Assembly (NCBI GenBank): GCA_905339295.1
Contig: CAJPFI010000045.1
Location: 1 to 63,003, forward strand
Reading direction: 5' to 3'
Length of the DNA stretch: 63,003 nt
Source: Burkholderiales bacterium
GTDB taxonomy: Bacteria; Pseudomonadota; Gammaproteobacteria; Burkholderiales; Casimicrobiaceae
A model generated the notes under the pieces. The model had not been told where the DNA came from and searched no databases. It was given only the letters and a program-made list of their open reading frames with translations. Positions 7,292-14,785 of this stretch are shown piece after piece (the stretch's first letter is position 1; every line of letters starts with the position of its first letter). A program made the translations under genes and the position numbers.

Positions 7292-9448
7292 TCAATTGGG
7301 CACCACCCAGCCCAGCGACGTCTGGTAGAGCGTGTAGCCGAGACTGTTCGCGAGCGCGACCTTCGACGACGGAACGAGAATGTAGGAGTCGGCCGTCGGG
7401 TTGTAGATCTGGTATAGCTGCTGCAGGCTGCCGAGATTGGACGGCGCGACATAGCCTTCGACACCGTCGTACTTGTAGCACTGTCCCGACCCGTTGCCCG
7501 TGAGCTGGTTTCGCGTCGTCTTGTTCGTCGTGTAGGTATGGATGACCGGAATCGGCTTGCCCGGCACCGGCATCAGGTTGCCGCACGCGTCGCGACCGTT
7601 TCCCACGTCCTGCAGCTTGCTCAAACGATAGAGCGGCTTGAGCGTCGTCTGATTGACCTTGAGCTTCGTGTACACCTTGAAGTACGCGCGCGGCTGCACC
7701 GTCGAATCGGGGAACGCCGGGTAGCCCGTCACTACGGGCGCGTTTGCATCGGGAACGTAATAGACCGGCGTTGTCGAGGCATTGAGCGTCGGCAGCATCG
7801 TACCCGCGATGGCCGCACGGGCCATCTGCGGTGCCACGGTCGTGAACCGGTTCCAGGAGCCGCCCGTCGTGACCATCGCGAACGCGGGCCATGTCGATCC
7901 GTTGGCGATGGCCTGATTGATTGCCGCGAGGAGGTTGGGCATCCTGTAATTGCCTGCCGGGTAGACCCCCGGCGGCTTCGGAATGTTGCTCCCCGTCGAA
8001 GTGAGCAACGCGATGATCGTCGATGCACTGGAAAGCGGATTGATCGAGCGCACGATCGCGAGCGCCGCCGTGACGTGCGGTGCGGCCATGGACGTTCCCG
8101 TGCACTCGTCGTAGCCGGAGAGCCCGTTGATGTCGTTGCACGGGACAATTGGATTGTACGACGCGTCTGTGTAGAACGTCGAAACAACTCTTGCGCCCGG
8201 AGCGACAAGATCAACCTTTCCCAGATTTGAGCCGGCCTCGGGGTCCCCGGTACCTGTATACCAGACCGTGCCGGTATGCGTCGTGGCCGCAGCGGCAACT
8301 ACATTGGGCTCACTGGCGGGAAAGTCGACCTTGGTCGGCCAGTCCTGGTTTCCTGTCGACGCGACGAAGACGATCTCGCGTCGGCGTGCGAGGGAAATCG
8401 CGTCGCAGAACCCGTCCGTCCCCGGCGCTAACTGTGAGCAGTAATTGATGCTTCCATGGGGTGGATACTGATACAGGTAATACTCGATGCCGGCGCTCAA
8501 ATTCGCAGCTTGTGCGCCTCGGATGATTGCGTGATTGAGACCGTTTATGTAGAGGTCAGCTGTCGGGGGATCGTTCTTTTGGTACGTCTTGGCGATGATC
8601 AGCGAGCAGTTCCAGCAGACGCCGCCCACGCCGATCGTGTTGTTCGCCGTCGCGCCGATGATCCCGGCCACGTGCGTTCCGTGCCCAATCGCGGAGTTCG
8701 GGCAGGTGTTGTACGCGCCGCCCGTCTCGTCCACCTCCACTGCGGAATTTCCGGCGCAGGGCCCACTGTAGAACGCCTGCGAGAAATGCGGTCGGAAGTT
8801 CTCCTGAAGATCGGGGTGCGCGCGCTCGATGCCCGTGTCGATGACGGTGACGTACCCGTACCCCGTCGCCTTGTCCCAGCCGCTCTGCGCCGTCGGGTTC
8901 GTGTACGGACTCATCGCGCCGATCGCTTCAGGTCCCCACTGATACCCGCCCGGAATCTGGCCCGGGCCTGTCGTCGCGACGTAGTAGTCGTTCAGCCGGG
9001 CATGGAAGCGCATCGCGCTGTTCGGGCGGAACGACCGTACCGCATTGTCCGCCGCCAGCCTGGCCTCCGCGGCGAGCCGCGATCCTATGTCCGCGTAGTG
9101 GAGGACGACGTACTCCTGCAGGTGAAGCTCCGGGTGATCCGGCTCCTCGGCGCGCAACGCCTCCAAGTAGTCGGCCGGGAGCCGGTGCCGGATCAGCCAC
9201 GTCGCCGACGCCGGAGACCCGATCCGCGTGTAGATCGACCAGTCCGTCCCGGTGAGCGCCGCATCCTGGCCCGATGCGACTTCCGACACCACGTCGACCG
9301 CGTCCTCCGGGTAGATCGCGTCGGTGGCGTTGCGCTCGAACTTGACGATGAGGCTCGTCGTCTGGAGGTCCACCGCAAATTCAGTGGCGACTGCCCCCCC
9401 TGCCAGAACCATGCCAAAGATCAGCGCGAACACGGTGATGATTCTCAC
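7292..9448 (-). CDS. Secreted S8 subtilisin-like protease, cassette 1
   Basis: A 718-residue exported serine protease. From the GTG at 9448 there is a signal peptide (MRIITVFALIFGMVLAGGAVA), a pro-region of about 120-150 residues, then the S8 domain with catalytic Asp204 (VTVIDTGIERAHPDL), His256 (GHGTHVAGIIGA), oxyanion Asn367 (STGNQD) and Ser453 (GTSMAAPHV). The C-terminal 150 residues carry two DUF5648-like repeats (PLYRLSKLQ, IHTYTTNK, LQQLYQIYNPTADSYILVP). All catalytic residues are present. Cysteine pairs such as WNCS and NDINGLSGYDEC suggest disulfides in the exported form. It is the first gene of a two-gene operon with the DUF5648 protein, and its upstream region holds an FNR-type palindrome. 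A paralogue is at 48902-51070. Confidence 0.92.
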   Translation of the reverse strand: MRIITVFALIFGMVLAGGAVATEFAVDLQTTSLIVKFERNATDAIYPEDAVDVVSEVASGQDAALTGTDWSIYTRIGSPASATWLIRHRLPADYLEALRAEEPDHPELHLQEYVVLHYADIGSRLAAEARLAADNAVRSFRPNSAMRFHARLNDYYVATTGPGQIPGGYQWGPEAIGAMSPYTNPTAQSGWDKATGYGYVTVIDTGIERAHPDLQENFRPHFSQAFYSGPCAGNSAVEVDETGGAYNTCPNSAIGHGTHVAGIIGATANNTIGVGGVCWNCSLIIAKTYQKNDPPTADLYINGLNHAIIRGAQAANLSAGIEYYLYQYPPHGSINYCSQLAPGTDGFCDAISLARRREIVFVASTGNQDWPTKVDFPASEPNVVAAAATTHTGTVWYTGTGDPEAGSNLGKVDLVAPGARVVSTFYTDASYNPIVPCNDINGLSGYDECTGTSMAAPHVTAALAIVRSINPLSSASTIIALLTSTGSNIPKPPGVYPAGNYRMPNLLAAINQAIANGSTWPAFAMVTTGGSWNRFTTVAPQMARAAIAGTMLPTLNASTTPVYYVPDANAPVVTGYPAFPDSTVQPRAYFKVYTKLKVNQTTLKPLYRLSKLQDVGNGRDACGNLMPVPGKPIPVIHTYTTNKTTRNQLTGNGSGQCYKYDGVEGYVAPSNLGSLQQLYQIYNPTADSYILVPSSKVALANSLGYTLYQTSLGWVVPN

Positions 9449-9454
9449 GACCCG

Positions 9455-9460
9455 CCTCCT
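9455..9460 (-). promoter_or_regulatory. Shine-Dalgarno AGGAGG deciding the protease start
   Basis: AGGAGG on the minus strand lies six bases before GTG 9448. This places the start at GTG 9448, giving MRIITVF, the counterpart of MRISAIAV in the paralogue. The in-frame TTG at 9478 would read through the ribosome binding site. Confidence 0.8.
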
Positions 9461-9563
9461 GCAGGAATCGACTCGCAACGGACCGGTCCCGTTGTCGTGA
9501 ACAAAATCCTAAGCCGGTTCATTCAGCGTCGCCCAGCGCAAATCTGCACGAGTCCACGATTCC

Positions 9564-9577
9564 TTGATGCGAATCAA
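9564..9577. promoter_or_regulatory. FNR/Anr-type palindrome upstream of cassette 1
   Basis: TTGATGCGAATCAA is a perfect match to the FNR/Anr/Dnr consensus TTGAT-N4-ATCAA. It lies 116 bases upstream of the subtilase start codon. A weak -10-like TAGGAT is seen on the minus strand at 9506-9511, about 62 bases from the box centre. That would place the box near -70, an allowed class I distance for FNR/CRP proteins; this spacing is inference. A one-mismatch version sits at a similar distance before the paralogous cassette. Confidence 0.65.
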
Positions 9578-9706
9578 GTCGACGGCTTGTGTACCGAAGC
9601 AGGTGTCGGACAAGTGATGACGTGATCAGATTTCGTAAACGACGTCGATGCTGAGGCGACGAATCGGGCGTGGTTGCAGTTCTTTGATCGACCCAATCCT
9701 CGCATC

Positions 9707-9768
9707 GGCGGTCAAACCACCGTCACAGGAAACGCCGGCACCACTGTCAGCTGCCAACTGTCTCCTGA
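9707..9768 (-). repeat. Stop-proximal CAGTTGG repeat, copy 2 (after the MFS gene)
   Basis: On the minus strand, beginning right after the TAG stop of the MFS gene, the blocks are TCAGGAGA, CAGTTGG, CAGCTGACAGTGG, a GCCGGCGTTTCC-like piece and a G-rich end at GACCGCC. Order and orientation relative to the host gene match the copy after pilU, with fewer heptamers. The rest of the 320-base interval 9449-9768 holds only the cassette-1 upstream region. Confidence 0.7.
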
Positions 9769-11364
9769 CTACTGAATCCCCAGGAACCGCGAGACCCGGA
9801 CGGGCGCGCCCTCCTTCTGCAGTTCGAGCGCGTGCGACTGGATCTTGCGGTCCGACATCGTCATGCGCGAGCGCAGCCGCACGTACTCGGCCCACGACTC
9901 GACGATGTAGCGCTCGACGAACCGTCCCTCGATGGCGAGGTCGCGGAACACACGCCAGCTCGTCGCCCCGTTGCGCCGGCGCGTCGGGCCCACCCTCTGG
10001 ATCGCGCGCAGGAACGCCTCGCGGTCCTCCGGCTCGATCTGGTACTCGACCTGGATCAGCACGGGCCCGTCGTCGGGTCCCGGCTCGGCGTCGATCCCCA
10101 TCTCGGGCAGGTCGGTGCCCGGCGTCACGTCGGCCTCGCTGCCCATCATGACGCGCACGCGGAACAGCATGATCGACGCGAACAGCAGCGCCGCCGACGT
10201 TGCGATCGCGACGCGCGTGTCCGTCGCCGCCGCCAACGCGCCCCACAGCGGACTGCCGATCGCGAGGCACGCCTGCACCGCGACCAGGTTCATCGCCACC
10301 GCGCGCGCGCGCACCCACGCGGGCACGCTGCTCTGCGTCCCGGTCGACAGGCTCGCGTGCACGGCCACCCAGGCCGCGCCGGCGCAGAACGTGCCGGCGG
10401 CGGCGAACGCCACGTTCAGCGTCACCGCGACGAGCAGGTTCGCGAGCACCCACAGGATCGTGCCCGAGAGCACGACGCGGTTGAGCGTCCGCCGCATCAG
10501 CATCCCGGGGATGGCGAACGCCGCGAACACGGCGCCGATGCCGAACATCCCGAACAGGAAGCCGTAGCCTCCCGCGCCCAGCCCCAGCTGGTCGCGCGCG
10601 ATCACCGGCAGCAGCGCCCACAGCGCGCTCGCGCAGGCGGTGAACGAAAGCGTCCGCAGGATGAACGCGCGAAGCATCGGCGAATGCCGCGCGAAGCGCA
10701 GGCCGCTCTGGACGCCCGAGAGCAGCCGCTCCGGAACGCCGGGCAGCGCCGGCGCCTTCGGCCTGACGAACTGGATCGCGACGATCATCACCGCGAAGAA
10801 CGCCGCGCTCGCAACGAGCGCGCTCCCGCTGCCGAGCCACGCGGTGATCGCGCCGGCGATCGCCGGGCCGATCGCGCGCGACACGTTGAACGCGACGGCA
10901 TTGAGCGACACCGCCTGCGGAAGCTCGGCGCGCGACACCAGGTCGTTGACGCTCGCCGCCTGCGCGGGCTGGTAGAACGCGAACGCCGCGCCGACCACGA
11001 ACGTCATCAGGAGCAGGAGCCCCGGGCCGGTCCATCCGGCGAGGCTCAGGACGCCGAGCAGCGCGGTCGCCGCGGCGAGCACCACCTGCGTGGCGATGAT
11101 GACCTTGCGCCGGTCGACGAGGTCGGCCATCGATCCCGCGACGAGCCCGAACAGGAGCGCGGGCGCCGTGCTCGCCGTCTGGACGAGCGCGACCATCACG
11201 GCCGACGGCGTGAGCGTCGCCATCAGCCACGCGGCGACGGTCGTCTGCATCGTGTAGCCGAGCGCCGCGCCGATCGCGCCCGCGTAGAAAGTGCGAAAGC
11301 GCGTGTGCCGCAACGGGGAGCTGGCGAACCGTTCCCGGGCGAAGGTGGCGACGCGTGCGATCAC
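9769..11364 (-). CDS. MFS exporter with C-terminal soluble domain (MFS_3/EntS-like)
   Basis: A 531-residue inner-membrane transporter of the MFS_3 (DUF894, EntS-like) family. About twelve hydrophobic segments span residues 25-410, with the family N-terminus FRTFYAGAIGAALGYTMQTTVAAWLM and the loop GSMADLVDRRKVI between segments 2 and 3. After about residue 420 there is a soluble tail (VLIQVEYQIEPEDREAFL, RRRNGATSWRVFRDL, ESWAEYVRLRSRMTMSDR), a monooxygenase-like ABM extension seen in a subset of this family. The substrate cannot be told from the sequence. The start is a GTG at 11364. It is divergent from the DUF971 gene, and the stop is followed by a CAGTTGG repeat. Confidence 0.88.
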   Translation of the reverse strand: MIARVATFARERFASSPLRHTRFRTFYAGAIGAALGYTMQTTVAAWLMATLTPSAVMVALVQTASTAPALLFGLVAGSMADLVDRRKVIIATQVVLAAATALLGVLSLAGWTGPGLLLLMTFVVGAAFAFYQPAQAASVNDLVSRAELPQAVSLNAVAFNVSRAIGPAIAGAITAWLGSGSALVASAAFFAVMIVAIQFVRPKAPALPGVPERLLSGVQSGLRFARHSPMLRAFILRTLSFTACASALWALLPVIARDQLGLGAGGYGFLFGMFGIGAVFAAFAIPGMLMRRTLNRVVLSGTILWVLANLLVAVTLNVAFAAAGTFCAGAAWVAVHASLSTGTQSSVPAWVRARAVAMNLVAVQACLAIGSPLWGALAAATDTRVAIATSAALLFASIMLFRVRVMMGSEADVTPGTDLPEMGIDAEPGPDDGPVLIQVEYQIEPEDREAFLRAIQRVGPTRRRNGATSWRVFRDLAIEGRFVERYIVESWAEYVRLRSRMTMSDRKIQSHALELQKEGAPVRVSRFLGIQ

Positions 11365-11439
11365 GCCGCGAGTCTAGCGGGAATCCGGGCGGCGCTCGCC
11401 CCGTCGTACAATGGCGCGTTACACCACGCGCCAACGACG

Positions 11440-11817
11440 ATGTCCGGATCCGACACTTCCGCTCCGCACCCGACCGGGGTCACGCTGCACCAGGCCTCGC
11501 GCGTGCTCGAGATCGCGTTCTCCGACGGGCGGACATTCCGGCTGCCCTGCGAGTACCTGCGCGTGTACTCGCCGTCCGCCGAGGTGCGTGGACACGGCCC
11601 CGGGCAGGAGACGCTGCAGGTCGGCAAGCGCGACGTCGGCATCGCGAGCATCGAGCCGGTAGGCCACTACGCGATCCAGCCGGCGTTCTCGGACGGTCAC
11701 GAGAGCGGCATCTACACGTGGGACTACCTCTACGACCTCGGCGATCGGCAGGACGAGCTGTGGCGCCGCTACCTCGACCGGCTCGCCGCGGCCGGCGCGT
11801 CGCGCGACCCCAGGTGA
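11440..11817 (+). CDS. DUF971 family protein
   Basis: A 125-residue soluble protein of the DUF971 family. It shows the core LHQASRVLEIAFSDGRTFRLPCEYLRVYSPSAEVRGHG, then VGIASIEPVGHYAIQPAFSDGHESGIYTWDYLYDLG. This fold is shared with the N-terminal part of gamma-butyrobetaine hydroxylase and with iron-sulfur-associated proteins. In betaproteobacteria the gene commonly stands before ubiE, as here. The ATG at 11440 is chosen since upstream sequence is unconserved and lies in the promoter gap to the divergent MFS gene. A small membrane protein gene follows after 7 bases. Exact function unknown. Confidence 0.88.
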   Translation: MSGSDTSAPHPTGVTLHQASRVLEIAFSDGRTFRLPCEYLRVYSPSAEVRGHGPGQETLQVGKRDVGIASIEPVGHYAIQPAFSDGHESGIYTWDYLYDLGDRQDELWRRYLDRLAAAGASRDPR

Positions 11818-11824
11818 GGACGCG

Positions 11825-11995
11825 GTGCCGAAGATGCTCGCGCTCGGAATCGGAACGGCGTGCGTCGTGGCTGCCGTGCTGCTCCTGTTGACCGGGTACA
11901 CCGCGGCCGGCATCGGCGCGGCGATCGCCGGCGCGGCGTTCGACCTGCTGTTCGTGAAGGCGCTGCGCGACGAGCGCGCCGCGGGTCGCCGATGA
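11825..11995 (+). CDS. Small membrane protein, 56 residues
   Basis: A short open frame from GTG 11825 gives [22 protein letters not shown], then [22 protein letters not shown] and a charged tail [12 protein letters not shown]. This suggests one or two membrane helices (about residues 5-22 and 26-44) with a positive C-terminus facing the cytosol. It starts 7 bases after the DUF971 stop and points the same way as ubiE, so it is likely in that operon. No family was recognised. Hydrophobic periodicity and the charged end make a real gene plausible; the short length leaves doubt. Confidence 0.55.
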   Translation: MPKMLALGIGTACVVAAVLLLLTGYTAAGIGAAIAGAAFDLLFVKALRDERAAGRR

Positions 11996-12317
11996 GCCCC
12001 GCGTCGGCGTCACGCCGTACCCGCGGGCGCCCGCGCCCGCCGGCGACGCCGGGGGGAGCCTCGCACAGCGAGCGGCCGGGGCGCGGCACCGCACGCCTCG
12101 AACCCGCCGTGCGCCCCGGGGCGTGGCGGGCACAGCGTGCATTGGCGGGATCCCCCGTGCCGGCCGGGGCGCCGCAACGACCCGGTGGCCCCCGGAGAGT
12201 GGCGCGCGGAGCGCGTCCCGGCGGGTCCGCGCCCGCGGCGCCGGGGGCGCGGGGACCGCTCCGTCGCGAGGGGATGCGCGACGTCCGGAAGGCGGAGCGC
12301 GCGGGGAAGGGTCGCTA
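11996..12317. other. Extremely GC-rich interval with no supported gene
   Basis: Between the small membrane protein and ubiE there are 322 bases of almost pure G and C. Every frame translates to Arg/Pro/Gly/Ala-rich sequence with no recognisable domain. The 3' end provides the GGGGAAGGG ribosome binding region of ubiE. No repeat family or hairpin terminator was identified. Confidence 0.5.
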
Positions 12318-13052
12318 GTGGCCGATCCGGTCGACTTCGGCTTCGAGCGCGTCTCTCCCGACGAGAAGACGCGGCGCGTGCGCGGCGTGTTCGATTCGGT
12401 CGCGAGCCGCTATGACCTGATGAACGACCTGATGTCGGGCGGACTGCACCGGCTGTGGAAGCGATATGCGGTCGGCGTCGCGGCGGTCCGCGAGGGGGCG
12501 CGCGTGCTCGACCTCGCCGGCGGCACCGGCGACCTCGCGCGCCTGTTCGCGAAGGCGGTCGGCGCCACCGGCCGCGTGGTGCTGACCGACATCAACCACG
12601 CGATGCTCGCCGAGGGACGCGACAAGCTGCTCGATGCCGGACTCGCCCCGGGCATCGCGCAGTGCGACGCGGAAGCGCTGCCGTTCCCCGACCGGTCGTT
12701 CGACGTCGTGTCGATCGGCTTCGGGTTGCGCAACGTCACGCGCAAGGAGAACGCGCTGGCCGAGATGCGCCGGGTGCTCGCGCCGGGCGGCGCGGCGCTC
12801 ATCCTCGAGTTCTCCAGGGTCGCCCCGGCACTCGCGTCCGCCTACGACTGGTACTCGTTCAACGTGCTGCCGAAGCTCGGCAGGCTGGTCGCCGGCGACG
12901 AAGCGAGTTATCGTTACCTGGCCGAATCGATCCGCATGCACCCGGACCAGGAAACGCTGAAGGCGATGATGGAACGGGCGGGCTTCGACTCGGTCGAATA
13001 TCACAACCTCACCGCGGGGGTCGTCGCCCTGCATGTCGGACGCGTCTACTGA
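12318..13052 (+). CDS. ubiE: Ubiquinone/menaquinone C-methyltransferase UbiE
   Basis: UbiE, the SAM-dependent C-methyltransferase that methylates the demethoxy-quinol ring in ubiquinone (and demethylmenaquinol in menaquinone) synthesis. The 244-residue protein has the family N-terminus [32 protein letters not shown] motif [18 protein letters not shown], the signature [19 protein letters not shown] and the C-terminal [17 protein letters not shown]. The GTG at 12318 gives [17 protein letters not shown], the usual beginning, after GGGGAAGGG. It is followed by a Tim44-like gene and ubiJ, so the quinone genes are partly kept together; ubiB is displaced to 20447. Confidence 0.96.
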   Translation: MADPVDFGFERVSPDEKTRRVRGVFDSVASRYDLMNDLMSGGLHRLWKRYAVGVAAVREGARVLDLAGGTGDLARLFAKAVGATGRVVLTDINHAMLAEGRDKLLDAGLAPGIAQCDAEALPFPDRSFDVVSIGFGLRNVTRKENALAEMRRVLAPGGAALILEFSRVAPALASAYDWYSFNVLPKLGRLVAGDEASYRYLAESIRMHPDQETLKAMMERAGFDSVEYHNLTAGVVALHVGRVY

Positions 13053-13131
13053 CGCCGCGGCGGAGGTCACCGAAGCAGGCGCCGCCGCCCGGGCGCCGCC
13101 CTTTCCGTACCCACGCATCACGGAGTCGATC

Positions 13132-14130
13132 GTGAAACGCCTACTCTCCGCTGGACTCGTCGCCGTCGCCGCCGCCACGCTCGTCGCGGCGGATTTCGCC
13201 GATGCCCGCCGCCTGGGTGGCGGCCGGAGCTTCGGCGTGCAACGCCAGAACGCCATGCCGAACCAGCCGGCCACGCCACCGTCGAAGGCCGGCGCACCGG
13301 CGGCCGGCACGACCACGAACGCCATGCAGGCGACGCCCCCGGGCGCGGGCCCGGCCAGCAACCCGGTGATGGCGCCCGGCGGCGCTGGCATGGCCGCGAA
13401 GTCGGCCACGCCCGCCGCGGCAGGCGCCGCCGCGTCGTCCGGGGCGTCGCGCTGGATGGCCCCGGTCGCGGGGCTCGCCGCGGGGTTGGGCCTCGCGGCC
13501 CTCGCCTCCTACCTGGGCTTCTCCGAGGAGCTCGCGAGCGTCCTGCTGATCGCGCTGCTGGTCGTCGCGGCCGTCGTCGTCTTCCGCCTGCTCACCTCCC
13601 GCCGGACGCCGGCGCGCGCCCCGATGCCGTACGCGGGCGCGGGCGCGGGGCTCGGGACCACGCCGGGCGGCTACGAGACGCAGGTTCCGCCGTCGGCCCG
13701 CTTCGAGCCGGCGTTCGGAGGCGGCGCGCTGCCCGCCGCGGGGCGGGCGCCATCGCTCCCCGCCGGATTCGACGCGGCCGGCTTCGCAGGCGAGGCGCGA
13801 AAGCAGTTCCTCGCCGTGCAGAAGGCGCACGATCGCCACGACGCGAAAGCGCTCGCCGACGTGATGACGCCCGAGCTTCACCGCGAGATCGTCGCCGAGA
13901 TGAACGCGACCGGCGCGGCGCGACCGACCGAGATCGTCGACGTCGACGCCGAAGTCGTGGACGTCTCGACCGAGGGCGCGAACCACTGGGCGAGCGTGCG
14001 TTTCACCGGCACGGCGCGAGAGGGCGGCGTCATGGAGCCGTTCGACGAGGTGTGGAACCTCGTGAAGCCGGTCGACGGCACGTCGGGCTGGCTCATCGCC
14101 GGCATCCAGCAGCAGGTCATGCCGTCGTGA
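13132..14130 (+). CDS. Tim44-like domain membrane protein
   Basis: A 332-residue protein starting with a hydrophobic signal or anchor (MKRLLSAGLVAVAAATLVAADFADA, GTG start at 13132). A long Ala/Pro/Gly/Thr-rich low-complexity region follows (residues 35-105), then two membrane segments (about 108-128 APVAGLAAGLGLAALASYLGF and 133-153 ASVLLIALLVVAAVVVFRLL). The C-terminal Tim44-like domain (from about 220: FAGEARKQFLAVQKAHDRHDAKALADVMTPEL to WLIAGIQQQ) has an NTF2-like fold. Such proteins are common beside ubiE/ubiJ in betaproteobacteria; their role is not defined. Its TGA overlaps the ubiJ GTG. Confidence 0.85.
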   Translation: MKRLLSAGLVAVAAATLVAADFADARRLGGGRSFGVQRQNAMPNQPATPPSKAGAPAAGTTTNAMQATPPGAGPASNPVMAPGGAGMAAKSATPAAAGAAASSGASRWMAPVAGLAAGLGLAALASYLGFSEELASVLLIALLVVAAVVVFRLLTSRRTPARAPMPYAGAGAGLGTTPGGYETQVPPSARFEPAFGGGALPAAGRAPSLPAGFDAAGFAGEARKQFLAVQKAHDRHDAKALADVMTPELHREIVAEMNATGAARPTEIVDVDAEVVDVSTEGANHWASVRFTGTAREGGVMEPFDEVWNLVKPVDGTSGWLIAGIQQQVMPS

Positions 14131-14741
14131 CGCAGGCGAGGTCCCCCGCTGCGCTCGCCGCGGGGGTCGCGAACCGCGCGCTTGCCGGCGAGCGCTGGGC
14201 GCTGGAGAAGCTCGCCGCCCATGCCGGGCGGAGCTTCACGCTCGAATCCGGGCCGCTCTCCGCCAGCTACGTGATCGGCGACGACGGCTCGCTCGAGGTC
14301 GCGCCCGCGGGAGCCGCGCCGTCGCTGACGCTCACCGTGTCGCCGCTCGCGCTGCCGTCGCTCGCGGCCGATCCGACCCGCTGGCGCTCGCTCGTCACCG
14401 GTGTCGGGGACGAGAACCTCGCGACGGCGATCGAGGAGCTGGCGCTGACGTTCCCGTGGTTCGTCGAGCGCGCTTTCGGCGCGGCGCTGGGTCCCGTGCT
14501 CGGCCAGAAGGTGGCCGACGTGGGCCGCGTGCTGCTGTCGATCCCCGGCGAAGTCTCGCGCCGCGCCGCGTCCGGCCTCGGCCGGTTCGCGAGCGAGTCG
14601 GACCTCATCGCCTCGCGCGCCGATGTCGACCGTTTCGCCGAGGGCACGGCGGACGCGGAGCGACGGACGTCCGCGCTCGAGGCGCGTGTCGGCTCGCTCG
14701 CACGGGCCGTTGAAAAGCGCAGGCGGCGCAAGGTAACGTAG
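14127..14741 (+). CDS. ubiJ: Ubiquinone biosynthesis accessory factor UbiJ (SCP2 domain)
   Basis: UbiJ, a lipid-binding scaffold of the aerobic ubiquinone synthesis complex. The 204-residue protein has an N-terminal helix (SPAALAAGVANRALAGERWALEKLAAHAG), an SCP2-like beta domain (residues about 35-110: FTLESGPLSASYVIGDDGSLEVA, LTLTVSPLALPSLA, SLVTGVGDENLATAIEELA) and a long C-terminal helical region ending in a basic stretch KRRRRK. The helical region contains the UbiJ-type DVDRFAEGTADAERRTSALEARVGSL coiled coil. The GTG start overlaps the preceding stop (GTGA), which indicates coupling. In many relatives ubiB follows directly; here a 5.7-kb block intervenes. Confidence 0.85.
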   Translation: MTQARSPAALAAGVANRALAGERWALEKLAAHAGRSFTLESGPLSASYVIGDDGSLEVAPAGAAPSLTLTVSPLALPSLAADPTRWRSLVTGVGDENLATAIEELALTFPWFVERAFGAALGPVLGQKVADVGRVLLSIPGEVSRRAASGLGRFASESDLIASRADVDRFAEGTADAERRTSALEARVGSLARAVEKRRRRKVT

Positions 14742-14785
14742 CGGACTTCGCGCGGCCGGCCCGCCGGCCCCATGGATTCCGCACG

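Noticed and set aside
9626-9768. Open frame continuing past the MFS gene end in a second phase on the minus strand
   Set aside because: It covers the CAGTTGG repeat and has no start of its own; the similarity to the pilU copy is explained by the repeat.
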